This document shows, in pieces, positions 45,504 through 53,046 of a stretch of 64,000 nucleotides of DNA. Each line of letters opens with the position of its first letter. Positions within the stretch are counted from its first letter, which is position 1. The translations under genes and the position numbers were made by a program. The notes under the pieces are model-generated. The model saw only the letters and a list, made by a program, of their open reading frames with translations, ran no database searches and was not told the origin of the DNA. Origin of the DNA: Rossellomorea aquimaris (GTDB taxonomy: Bacteria > Bacillota > Bacilli > Bacillales > Bacillaceae_B). Location: NCBI RefSeq assembly GCF_020172085.1, contig NZ_JAIVAT010000003.1, positions 868,001-932,000 of the forward strand, written 5' to 3'.

Positions 45504-48191
45504 CTATTGAGTGGCTGGTGTACCTGTGCCATCCCCGGTGCCGGTCCCAGCACCGGTTCCGTCTCCGCTACCAGTGTCTCCGGTGCCATCTCCGGTTCCA
45601 CCATCCCCGGTGCCAGTGTCACCACCAGTTCCTCCGTCTCCGGTTCCGTCTCCTTCAGGAGGAGTGGTGGTACCATCATTTCCTCCTGTATTACCATCAT
45701 TTCCGGAGTTATCTTCATTTCCGTTGCCCTGACCGTTGCCGTTACCGTTACCTTGGTCGTTTCCATTACCTTGACCATTTCCGTTGTTATTTTCGTTGTC
45801 ATCTTCTGAATCCTTTTTATCCGCTTTTACATCTACATTCACGGATGCAGGGTTACTTCGTTGATCACCCGAAATGGCTACCACTTCGAAAGTAAAGGTG
45901 CCTTCGGATTGAATGTTTTCAACATTTAACCCTTTTTTATCGGTCGTCGTCAAGACTTGTTTCCCTTCACCATTGATGGATACGGAAACTTCGAACTGTA
46001 CGTCTTTGTCTTTACCGTAGTCCCATGCAAGGGTGATGGTTTTATCCTTCTTATTGAATTTACCCTTCAGTTTGGAAGGAGCATCAATTTTATCGTATTC
46101 CTTGGAAACCTTGGAAGGTTCCGTTCCTCGTACAAACAGCTCAGTGATGATTCTGTCATCAGGCGTATAATCACTAGGCAGCCTTGCCGGGTCGCTTCCA
46201 ATCTCCACTTTGGACTCTACTACGCTGTCAGGCTTGTTAAAGTCAGGTGTATCAACACCATCATGAATATAACTCATCAGATCACTGACGATGTATTGAG
46301 CGACATGGCGATCGGTAGGTGAAAGCGGGATGGATTGTGTCTTATATCCAGTCCAAACGGCGGCCGTATAATTTGTTGTATATCCAACAAACCATGAATC
46401 AGGCGCGCCGGATTTAGCGATACCGTATTTGTCGCGTTCTTTTTGAGAATAGTTGGTCGTACCTGATTTCCCTGCCATCTTAAGTCCAGGAACTTTAGCA
46501 TATTTACCAGTCCCCTGTGGATGATCGATGACGCTCTTGAGCATATCGGAAATCATATAAGCCGTATATTCCTTCATTGCAGGCTTAGGTTTATTATCAT
46601 TCTTGATTTCTGTTTCACCGTCACGAAGGACTACTTTCGTGACAGTATGCGGTTTATTATAAACCCCTTCATTACCGAAGGCAGCATATGCACCTGCCAT
46701 TTGGAGCGTATTTACTCCAGGGGATACCCCTCCGATAGATGCTGATTCATAGTAATGATCAAACTTCAGTCCCAGTCCGTTGACGAAATCTGCTGCTTTC
46801 TCAGCACCGACTGCCTGGAAGGCTTTGAGTGCTGTAATATTCCGGGAATCCCACAGTCCTTCTCGAATTGTGATTGGTCCTTTAAACTGTCCGTCATAGT
46901 TATTAATTTCAGTACCGTTTGAGTATTCATAAGGTTCGTCTTTTAAAATATGGTACGTAGACCATTTTAAATGTTCAATAGCAGGAGCATAATCAAGTAA
47001 AGGCTTTATGGTTGATCCCGGCTGACGCTTGGAGTCAATGGCAAAATTGAATCCACGCTTCACATTAGGATCTTGTTCCCTTCCACCACCGATCGCCCGT
47101 ACTTCACCTGTTTTCGTATCAAGGAGTGTTACTCCGGCCTGCATCGGTTCTTCTGCAGCTTCAGGGTAACTAAAGCTGATGTTTTCCCCTGCTAGTATTT
47201 CTTCCAAACGCTTTTGGGCATTCGGGTCGACTGTCGTATATACTTTTAATCCATCAGAGTAAAGGTTATAGTCTCCCATTTTTTGTACTTCATCAATGAC
47301 GGCATCCACGAACGCAGGATACTTTTCCTGTTTTTTTGCTTCTAAATCTTCTTCAGATATCAAGCCTTCAGTAATCGGGATTGCCTGAGCTTCTTTCTTT
47401 TCTTTTTCGGTAATCTTACCATGTTGTGCCATTAGAGAAAGAACGATATTTCTTCTCTTCTCAGCACTTTCAGGATGTTTGAAGGGGTTATAATTGTTTG
47501 GACTTTGTGGCAATCCGGCAATTAAAGCCGCTTCATTCAGTTTGATGTCTTTAATGTCTTTCCCATAGTAATAATCCGCTGCTGTCGCCATACCGTTGAT
47601 TCCGCCGGACATATATACCTTATTAAAGTACATCTCAAATATTTCTTCCTTGGTATATTCCTGCTCGAGCTTCAAGGCGAGCCATGCTTCCTGGGCTTTT
47701 CTCTTAAGGGTCTTTTCTGGACTCAAGAAGGACCCCTTGATGACCTGCTGAGTGATCGTAGAAGCACCCTCTGAACCGAAACCGCCTGTCACATTGGCGA
47801 TGACGGCCCCGCCTAAACGGATAAGGTCAAGACCGTTATGTTTATAGAAACGATTATCCTCCGTTGCAATGACTGCGTCCTGCATGACTTGAGGAATATC
47901 ATCGAAGTTGGCGTACTCACGATTTTCTTTTCCTACAGAGGTGATTAGGTCTCCGTTCATATCATAAATTTCAGATGCAATCGGATCTTTTAGTAATTTT
48001 TCATCAAGCTTTGGGGCACTGGATGCATAATAAGCGAATAACCCTGCACCGGCAAGCATCCCGATGATCCCTATGATAAATAATGATATAATGACGCGCT
48101 TAACCAAAGAGCCTTTTTTCTTGCCCTTATTGGATTTAGACTTCTGTTGGGCCAGGCGTTTTTCTTCCCTTGACTTATATTGACCAGCCAT
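45504..48191 (-). CDS. ponA: Penicillin-binding protein 1 (class A, PBP1A/1B type)
   Basis: Bifunctional peptidoglycan polymerase, 895 residues. Order: basic cytoplasmic tail, one membrane helix (about residues 31-53), GT51 glycosyltransferase with catalytic Glu111 in ATEDNRFYKHNG, transpeptidase with STIK (nucleophile Ser393), SRN and KSGTT (575-579), a fibronectin-III-like domain, then about 100 residues of Gly/Asn/Asp/Thr repeats to the end. The tail is encoded by imperfect short DNA repeats at about 45520-45800. Follows recU in the same operon, as in B. subtilis. Confidence 0.96.
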   Translation of the reverse strand: MAGQYKSREEKRLAQQKSKSNKGKKKGSLVKRVIISLFIIGIIGMLAGAGLFAYYASSAPKLDEKLLKDPIASEIYDMNGDLITSVGKENREYANFDDIPQVMQDAVIATEDNRFYKHNGLDLIRLGGAVIANVTGGFGSEGASTITQQVIKGSFLSPEKTLKRKAQEAWLALKLEQEYTKEEIFEMYFNKVYMSGGINGMATAADYYYGKDIKDIKLNEAALIAGLPQSPNNYNPFKHPESAEKRRNIVLSLMAQHGKITEKEKKEAQAIPITEGLISEEDLEAKKQEKYPAFVDAVIDEVQKMGDYNLYSDGLKVYTTVDPNAQKRLEEILAGENISFSYPEAAEEPMQAGVTLLDTKTGEVRAIGGGREQDPNVKRGFNFAIDSKRQPGSTIKPLLDYAPAIEHLKWSTYHILKDEPYEYSNGTEINNYDGQFKGPITIREGLWDSRNITALKAFQAVGAEKAADFVNGLGLKFDHYYESASIGGVSPGVNTLQMAGAYAAFGNEGVYNKPHTVTKVVLRDGETEIKNDNKPKPAMKEYTAYMISDMLKSVIDHPQGTGKYAKVPGLKMAGKSGTTNYSQKERDKYGIAKSGAPDSWFVGYTTNYTAAVWTGYKTQSIPLSPTDRHVAQYIVSDLMSYIHDGVDTPDFNKPDSVVESKVEIGSDPARLPSDYTPDDRIITELFVRGTEPSKVSKEYDKIDAPSKLKGKFNKKDKTITLAWDYGKDKDVQFEVSVSINGEGKQVLTTTDKKGLNVENIQSEGTFTFEVVAISGDQRSNPASVNVDVKADKKDSEDDNENNNGNGQGNGNDQGNGNGNGQGNGNEDNSGNDGNTGGNDGTTTPPEGDGTGDGGTGGDTGTGDGGTGDGTGDTGSGDGTGAGTGTGDGTGTPATQ

Positions 48192-48294
48192 ATTGTTTCC
48201 TCACTTTCAATCTTCTGTGTTTTTAGTATTGTCTAAGATTAAAAATATACTACTCATAATGAGATAAAATATAGATTAACGCATTTTTCTTAAA

Positions 48295-48903
48295 CTAAAA
48301 ATATAACTGATGGACTATTTTTAAATAATCGACCCTGGGATGCAGGCCTAGTGGAATGGAAAAACCTTTCTCTTCCATTTCCTCCCTTTTGATCGATTTT
48401 CTCCCTCCAGCGACCATGCGGTCCCAATAAATCCGCAGTGCCTCGTAGGGGAGTAAGAACACCTCATCTGAAACTGAAAACCTAATTAGTACAAATGTGA
48501 TCCCTTCCTGTTTATGGACGGTTTCCATATGATGAATCTGGTGCTCATGAAAGTTTTGAAGAGGGAAGGACGTCTTGTTTTTCGTTTCCTTCGCTTCAAA
48601 ATCAATATATCTTCCTTTGTAGACTCCGTTATAGTCTGTCGTTGACGGCTGCTTAAAATACGCTTCCTTAATGACAGCGGCACTCCTTGATGGATAATGG
48701 ACATCGACGATTTGCACAGGTGTCGGCTTTTTATGAATAACCGCTTTATGAAACGTCAAATAATATTGATTCGTTTCATTGATATCTTCTTCCAGTGTCA
48801 TCCCTCTGTTGCTATACGATAGTTGTTTCGGTTTTGCCTTTGTTTTTTTTGAGGGTAGTGTAGCTTCCACATATTTCTTTCCATTGGGATAATGGAATTT
48901 CAT
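48295..48903 (-). CDS. recU: Holliday junction resolvase RecU
   Basis: Resolves Holliday junctions and modulates RecA; needed for chromosome segregation. [42 protein letters not shown] (catalytic Asp/Glu/Lys) and [12 protein letters not shown] are family signatures. 202 residues. Start codon follows GAGGTGAATT on the minus strand. It is divergent from yppC and 103 bases upstream of ponA. Confidence 0.96.
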   Translation of the reverse strand: MKFHYPNGKKYVEATLPSKKTKAKPKQLSYSNRGMTLEEDINETNQYYLTFHKAVIHKKPTPVQIVDVHYPSRSAAVIKEAYFKQPSTTDYNGVYKGRYIDFEAKETKNKTSFPLQNFHEHQIHHMETVHKQEGITFVLIRFSVSDEVFLLPYEALRIYWDRMVAGGRKSIKREEMEEKGFSIPLGLHPRVDYLKIVHQLYF

Positions 48904-49017
48904 GGTAATTCACCTCGCAGACTAATCTATATCATAACAGAAACCACTCCATTTTGTGTGAATAATTGTTTACAAATCTCCTCATTCTAGTGTTAATGGA
49001 GAAAGGGGGAAAAAGAG

Positions 49018-50052
49018 ATGAAAAAATTCGGCAATACTTATCGCTTTTTACCCTATATACCTGAACCTAAACGTAAATATGAATGGATAGAAGAAGTTAA
49101 TCAACTTGTAAATAGATACAATCAAGATAATATAACGCGAACGGAAGCTTATCAAACATTCTATCTTTTGCATCCTGAGATAAAGTGGTCGTTCCTGGCT
49201 TCTATGGTCTCACGCAATGCTGGATGGAATATGACGGATTTGAAGGGGGATATCTTCCCAAAGATTTTATGTGTGGATACATGCCATCTCCTTTTTATGA
49301 CATATGAGAGAGCGAATTGGAGTATTTTTCAGGATGCCTTTCCACAACTCCTTCTCTATCACTATTCGACGATCTATAAGAAGAAAATGTTTCACTTGTT
49401 CAAGGACTTTCATATCTCAAAGTTTATGGAAGGGGAATGGAACAGGTTTTGGGAAGAGAAAGATGAGAAGAGATTGGTTCAGTCGCTCATCATTAATGAG
49501 CAGCATCTTATACAAGGGCCGGTCATCGAGCAGGACCTCTATAAGAGAAAGGTGTTCGGCACAGGTCTTTTCTTTTTAGAAGATCACTTGCATTTCAGTT
49601 CCGTACTATTCCCTATGTTACACGGAGAGCTTTATGGAGCAAGCGTACACGGTTTTCGTAAGGTTGTGAATAGAATCAAGCTGGGTAATATCTTATTCGA
49701 GATTTTATTTCATCCTGATTATCATCGTTATTTCCTTGAATTTGCTCTAAACGTTAAACCTACTGGTTCGAGGGTAGATTATGAGACATATTGCCGAGGT
49801 GTAGAGGGTACGAAAACACCATATTTAGAACAAGCCTACCGTGTGATCTCACACGATTGGAAAGAACACGATGATTGGTCCAGGAACGTAAAGATCAAAG
49901 AAGACTGGTACTATCATCAACCACTTCCGGATGATATCATTTTGACGGACTGGTATCTGAATAAGCAAAGACAGCTGAGGAAATTGGCAGTTTTAAAAGA
50001 AGCCTGTAAATGGATATTGCCGGGAAGAAAGGAAAAAAAGAAGCGGACATAG
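49018..50052 (+). CDS. yppC: YppC, DUF2515 family
   Basis: 344-residue basic, aromatic-rich protein divergent from recU. Opening MKKFGNTYRFLPYIPEPKRK and segments such as MVSRNAGWNMTDLKG fit YppC of B. subtilis. No signal peptide, membrane helix or catalytic motif is obvious. GAAAGGGGGAAA site upstream. Function unknown. Confidence 0.82.
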   Translation: MKKFGNTYRFLPYIPEPKRKYEWIEEVNQLVNRYNQDNITRTEAYQTFYLLHPEIKWSFLASMVSRNAGWNMTDLKGDIFPKILCVDTCHLLFMTYERANWSIFQDAFPQLLLYHYSTIYKKKMFHLFKDFHISKFMEGEWNRFWEEKDEKRLVQSLIINEQHLIQGPVIEQDLYKRKVFGTGLFFLEDHLHFSSVLFPMLHGELYGASVHGFRKVVNRIKLGNILFEILFHPDYHRYFLEFALNVKPTGSRVDYETYCRGVEGTKTPYLEQAYRVISHDWKEHDDWSRNVKIKEDWYYHQPLPDDIILTDWYLNKQRQLRKLAVLKEACKWILPGRKEKKKRT

Positions 50053-50077
50053 TTCAAAAATGTCCGCTTCTTTTTTT
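50037..50077 (+). terminator. Intrinsic terminator after yppC
   Basis: Stem GAAGCGGACAT (50040-50050) / ATGTCCGCTTC (50060-50070) flanked by A-run and T-run; it includes the yppC stop codon. Confidence 0.85.
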
Positions 50078-50084
50078 AAATAAT

Positions 50085-50113
50085 GGTCTGAACGAGCCGC
50101 CTCCGCTTTGTTA
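50085..50113. repeat. Truncated end of the 125 bp hairpin repeat
   Basis: GGTCTG..CGAGCCGCCTCCGCTTTGTTAT equals the right-hand end of the unit at 50241-50365 with few changes; the left part of this unit is absent. Confidence 0.65.
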
Positions 50114-50115
50114 TT

Positions 50116-50240
50116 AGTCCAGCTCCGGGGCTTAGAGGCTCGAGGTCATAAGACAAACCACCCAAAAAGGCAAAGAGCGCCTTTCCGGGTGGTTCGTCTT
50201 ATGCTTGTCGCCTCTGGGCAAAGCCCCTCTGCTTTTGAGT
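50116..50240. repeat. Hairpin repeat, unit A (125 bp)
   Basis: Begins AGTCCAGCTCCGG. Nested stems: GGGGCT (50127-50132)/AGCCCC (50222-50227), AGAGGC (50134-50139)/GCCTCT (50210-50215), CATAAG (50147-50152)/CTTATG (50198-50203), then an 11-base arm 50153-50163 pairing with 50187-50197 (one A-C mismatch) and the inner GGCAAAGAGCGCC loop. Confidence 0.8.
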
Positions 50241-50365
50241 AGTCCAGCTCCGGCGGCTAGACCCTCGAGGTCATAAGCTAAATGGACCAAGAAGGCAAAG
50301 AGCGCCTTCCCGGCCCATTCATCTTATGCTTGTCGGGTCTGATCAAGCCGCCTCCGCTTTGTTAT
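50241..50365. repeat. Hairpin repeat, unit B (125 bp)
   Basis: Directly abuts unit A and has the same length. Stems: GGCGGCT (50252-50258)/AGCCGCC (50346-50352), AGACCC (50259-50264)/GGGTCT (50335-50340), CATAAG (50272-50277)/CTTATG (50323-50328), then a different inner arm pairing 50279-50288 with 50312-50321. Arms differ from unit A on both sides, yet pairing is retained. Confidence 0.8.
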
Positions 50366-50463
50366 GTCGCTGGTTTGTTTTCGCCTTCTAGTTTAGGGTT
50401 TCCTTTTGATGCTTTGGTTTGGGCTGGTTGTTGTTTGGTTTGTTTATTTTTTTGATTTTTCAT
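50362..50463 (-). CDS. sspM: Small acid-soluble spore protein M
   Basis: 33-residue basic, Gln/Lys/Thr-rich peptide MKNQKNKQTKQQPAQTKASK... ending KLEGENKPAT. B. subtilis SspM, as I recall it, is 34 residues, equally basic and ends KKLGGPNRPST; it is a minor forespore (sigma-G) protein of unknown function. GGAGGTG ribosome binding site 7 bases before the ATG. Location next to yppC/yppD agrees. The TAA stop lies within the last bases of repeat unit B. Confidence 0.75.
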   Translation of the reverse strand: MKNQKNKQTKQQPAQTKASKGNPKLEGENKPAT

Positions 50464-50481
50464 TATAAACACCTCCACCCT

Positions 50482-50513
50482 TAGTATTTTGAGTTTTTGT
50501 TTCTTTTTATTCA
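50482..50513 (-). promoter_or_regulatory. Candidate sigma-G promoter of sspM
   Basis: On the minus strand TGAATA (50513-50508) and AATACTA (50488-50482), spacer 19, resemble the forespore pattern TGAATA-N17/18-CATACTA. Confidence 0.45.
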
Positions 50514-50657
50514 GGGGGGACTGTCGAAACATCATTGGGTGAATGTCCGTTTTACACTTTCTTTGACGAAACGCTTCTAGTTTTGTCAGGGGGGGAGGGA
50601 AAGGAATAAGGACGGAGAATTACTGTATTAATCCAAAAAAAAGGTGGGAGAATTCAC

Positions 50658-50912
50658 ATGCTTCCAAAACAAGATATCATGTTAAAATTAGCGGAAATTG
50701 AAGAAAGCCTCAATCAGTTGGAACAAAGTCTGCATGATCGCATCTCAGTTGAAGAGCAGGAAGGATTGAGTACGTTATCGGATCAAATACAGAAGATGGA
50801 TTGTCAATTAAGCTCTGTAGAAAGACATACAGCCTCAAAATCCGTTCTTATGAAAAATAGAGAAAAGTCCTACGTCTTACAAAAACTTGAATTATCCTTT
50901 AAGACGTCTTAA
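50658..50912 (+). CDS. Small coiled-coil protein in the yppD position
   Basis: 84 residues, charged and Gln/Glu/Ser-rich with heptad-like spacing (LAEIEESLNQLEQSLHDRI), likely helical or coiled coil. Ribosome binding site AAGGTGGGAG. Length and position between sspM and yppE match yppD of B. subtilis, but I cannot confirm homology from sequence memory. A terminator follows immediately. Confidence 0.6.
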   Translation: MLPKQDIMLKLAEIEESLNQLEQSLHDRISVEEQEGLSTLSDQIQKMDCQLSSVERHTASKSVLMKNREKSYVLQKLELSFKTS

Positions 50913-50926
50913 ACTGACTTTATAAG

Positions 50927-50957
50927 AAAGTAGCATCGTGCTACTTTTATTTTTTGT
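50927..50957 (+). terminator. Intrinsic terminator after the yppD-position gene
   Basis: Stem AAAGTAGCA (50927-50935) / TGCTACTTT (50939-50947), tail TATTTTTTG. Confidence 0.75.
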
Positions 50958-50984
50958 CTAGATATTTGCATGGAGGGCTATTTT

Positions 50985-51341
50985 TTGGAACAATTGAATC
51001 AATTAACAGGGGACCTTCTCGTACTGGTGGAGAAGATGATGAATGAATATAAAAAGAGGCGTGAATCTGGTGAGAAAGGGGATTTTTACTCTGAAGTAAA
51101 ACCTTTTGCTGACGAAGTGAAAGAGAAAAATGATGCATGGAAAGAACTTTCCATGAACTGGATTCAAGAATATAGGCCGAAACACCTTCATTTACCTCAA
51201 ATCATAAACACTTTTGACAATATTGAAATGCTGTCGGTCCATTGTTTTTTTCCAGAGTCGAGTTATAACCGTTTCATCAGTCATTACCAATCTATATCCT
51301 ATGTTTTAGGGACTCAGTTGGATGAATTGAAAGAAAAATAA
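50985..51341 (+). CDS. yppE: YppE, DUF1798 family
   Basis: 118-residue helical protein from a TTG at 50985; GGAGGG at 50972-50977 lies seven bases upstream and overlaps the ATG at 50970, which therefore is unlikely to be used. Segments DAWKELSMNWIQEYRPKHLHL and VHCFFPESSYNRF match the YppE/DUF1798 four-helix family. Function unknown. Confidence 0.85.
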   Translation: MEQLNQLTGDLLVLVEKMMNEYKKRRESGEKGDFYSEVKPFADEVKEKNDAWKELSMNWIQEYRPKHLHLPQIINTFDNIEMLSVHCFFPESSYNRFISHYQSISYVLGTQLDELKEK

Positions 51342-51372
51342 GAGGCTGCCATTTTGGCAGCCTCTTTGTTAT
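51341..51372. terminator. Bidirectional terminator between yppE and yppF
   Basis: Perfect 10-base stem AGAGGCTGCC (51341-51350) / GGCAGCCTCT (51356-51365); T-rich downstream, A-rich upstream. Confidence 0.75.
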
Positions 51373-51551
51373 GGAGTTGTAAGGGCACTTTCTTCTGAAG
51401 TATTAATCTGCTTCGCTAATTCTTTATAGTGGTGAAAAGTAATCTCATTTGAAATATAAAGTTTTTTGGCCAGCGTAAGAAGTTCTTGTTGATCGGTTGC
51501 TTGATATTGTTTACTGCTTTCATATCTTTTCAGCAATTCGTTAAGGTCCAT
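51369..51551 (-). CDS. yppF: YppF-like small protein
   Basis: 60 residues, MDLNELLKRYESSKQYQ..., amphipathic helices with no cysteine or membrane segment. The minus-strand ATG at 51551 is preceded by GGGAGGAATC, which makes it better than the upstream ATG at 51566. Size, strand and place agree with YppF. Function unknown. Confidence 0.78.
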   Translation of the reverse strand: MDLNELLKRYESSKQYQATDQQELLTLAKKLYISNEITFHHYKELAKQINTSEESALTTP

Positions 51552-51704
51552 CTTGATTCCTCCCAATACTTATATTTCTAAAGAATGATGATCGCTTACA
51601 TCTATTTTTATCCTATCATAGAAAACCCTTTCTTTAAGTTTTAAGAATAGTGTAACTTCCGACATTCTTCTTGAAGATTGTCGAAAGATCTTTATGGGTG
51701 GTTT

Positions 51705-51733
51705 CACCAATTTTACAGTCAATACATAAAGTA
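51705..51733 (+). promoter_or_regulatory. Candidate sigma-K promoter of yppG
   Basis: CACC (51705-51708), 16-base spacer, CATAAAGTA (51725-51733) fits AC-N16/17-CATAnnnTA of the late mother-cell sigma factor. Confidence 0.4.
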
Positions 51734-51763
51734 TAGTAACCATAAAAAGTAGGGGGGCTAAAT

Positions 51764-52279
51764 ATGAATTCTTCACCTTATTCGAGACAGATGCAATATC
51801 AACCATATCCTAATCACCACCTTCAGCCTGGGAATATGGGGCCAATGATGAACTATCCTGTACAGGGGATGAGGCCGCCGAATTATGGACCGTATCTCCC
51901 GAATTATTTACCACAGCCGGATGGACCTTATACAGTAGCAGGGAGTCAGATGAATCAATATCAGCAGATGAATCAATATCAGCAGATGAATCAGCCTCAG
52001 CAAATGAATCCATATTTTGAAAATCCTCTTCAACAGAAAGAATACAATCCTTACCAGGTGAAGGCAATGGAACAACAGTCATACGCCAATCCTTATCCGA
52101 AAGCATCATTTATGGCGAAACCCTCTTCAAGTGGGGTAAGTGGCATCATGAAATCCTTTAAGTCGCAGGACGGTTCATTGGATTTCAACAAAATGATGAA
52201 TACAACAGGACAAATGATGGGGGCCGTCAATCAAGTATCTTCTCTTGTAAAAGGTCTAGGCGGGATATTTAAATTTTAA
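51764..52279 (+). CDS. yppG: YppG-like Pro/Gln/Asn/Met-rich protein, probable spore coat component
   Basis: 171 residues. The N-terminal two thirds are low complexity (PYSRQMQYQPYPNHH, GPMMNYP) with three or four repeats of MNQYQQ/MNQPQQ at about residues 62-82, encoded by an 18-base DNA repeat. The C-terminus (GVSGIMKSFKSQDGSLDFNKMMNTTGQMMGAVNQVSSLVKG) is the conserved YppG part. Composition resembles exported-by-default coat proteins; the candidate sigma-K promoter agrees. AGGGGGG site. Confidence 0.78.
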   Translation: MNSSPYSRQMQYQPYPNHHLQPGNMGPMMNYPVQGMRPPNYGPYLPNYLPQPDGPYTVAGSQMNQYQQMNQYQQMNQPQQMNPYFENPLQQKEYNPYQVKAMEQQSYANPYPKASFMAKPSSSGVSGIMKSFKSQDGSLDFNKMMNTTGQMMGAVNQVSSLVKGLGGIFKF

Positions 52280-52293
52280 AATATGAAGAAATA

Positions 52294-52326
52294 AAGGAGC
52301 TGCAAATGACGCAGCTCCTTTTCATT
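52294..52326. terminator. Terminator shared by yppG and the Hsp20 gene
   Basis: Perfect 10-base stem AAGGAGCTGC (52294-52303) / GCAGCTCCTT (52311-52320) between convergent genes. Confidence 0.75.
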
Positions 52327-52778
52327 TAGTCAATTTGAATTCGGTTTCCGGACTCTTTGTTCACTTTCACCGTTAATAACCCATCTTTATAAGATGCTTT
52401 CACTTTCTTTTCGTTAACAACCCTTGGAAAGGAGATGGTCCGGCTACTCTTTCTCAAAGATTGTTTCCGTTTAATGGTTTGATGCTTTTCACTTTCTTCT
52501 GAGTATGTTTCCTTATTTGTCACTGAAATAGTGATGGACTGAGGGTACACATCCAGTTGTATTTGCTCTTTTGTTACGCCGGGAAGTTCTGCGCTGACTA
52601 CATAATGATCATCGGTTTCAGACAATTCAACCGGAAATGAGCCAAAAGGATTGGAAGAGGATGCAAAGAACTCATCGATGCTTTGTAGCATTCCTTTCAT
52701 CGGTTTTTCATGAAAGAACTCGTTCATGGAATTCATCAGGTCACCGAAACCTTTTCTGTTTGAAGAATCATTGGACAT
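52326..52778 (-). CDS. Hsp20/alpha-crystallin small heat shock protein
   Basis: 150 residues. Flexible N-terminal arm (NSMNEFFHEKPMKGML), alpha-crystallin core (YVVSAELPGVTKEQIQLDVYPQSITISV, then ASYKDGLLTVKV with the A-x-x-x-G-L signature) and a short C-terminal tail without a clear IxI. Holdase-type chaperone, ATP independent. The minus-strand ATG at 52778 has AAAGGGGAA. B. subtilis has no hsp20 gene between yppG and yprA as far as I recall. A sporulation-type promoter is visible, so it could be coat-associated like CotM. Confidence 0.88.
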   Translation of the reverse strand: MSNDSSNRKGFGDLMNSMNEFFHEKPMKGMLQSIDEFFASSSNPFGSFPVELSETDDHYVVSAELPGVTKEQIQLDVYPQSITISVTNKETYSEESEKHQTIKRKQSLRKSSRTISFPRVVNEKKVKASYKDGLLTVKVNKESGNRIQID

Positions 52779-52811
52779 AGGTATTCCCCTTTCAGGCAAA
52801 CGTATTCATAC

Positions 52812-52839
52812 TAGTGTATGGATCTCTTACAATAATGTG
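52812..52839 (-). promoter_or_regulatory. Candidate sporulation promoter of the Hsp20 gene
   Basis: On the minus strand CACA (52839-52836), 15-base spacer, CATACACTA (52820-52812). The -10 fits both sigma-E (CATACA-T) and sigma-K (CATAnnnTA) patterns; the leader would be about 27 nt. Confidence 0.35.
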
Positions 52840-53046
52840 CATATGACCTATACCCTAAAAAAGTCACCTGGTCTGAAGGCACTTTATGCCAGGCTGTTCT
52901 TTTATTTATTCTTGCTTTTGAAAAAGTGAATAGTGTACCCTTATTAAATCTATTTCCTGTATGGGAAAGAGTGGAAGTGGAGAGATGATTTTTATCCTTT
53001 AGTTTCGAACATAGATTCGGTAAAATGAGTAAGAGAGGTGATAGAT

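Noticed and set aside
45483..45895. Several ORFs antisense to the PBP1 C-terminus (Pro/Val/Ser-rich)
   Set aside because: They are artefacts of the Gly/Asp/Thr repeat codons of ponA read on the other strand.
50116..50365. CRISPR-like array
   Set aside because: Two abutting 125 bp units with internal stems and no short repeat-spacer periodicity; no cas genes nearby.
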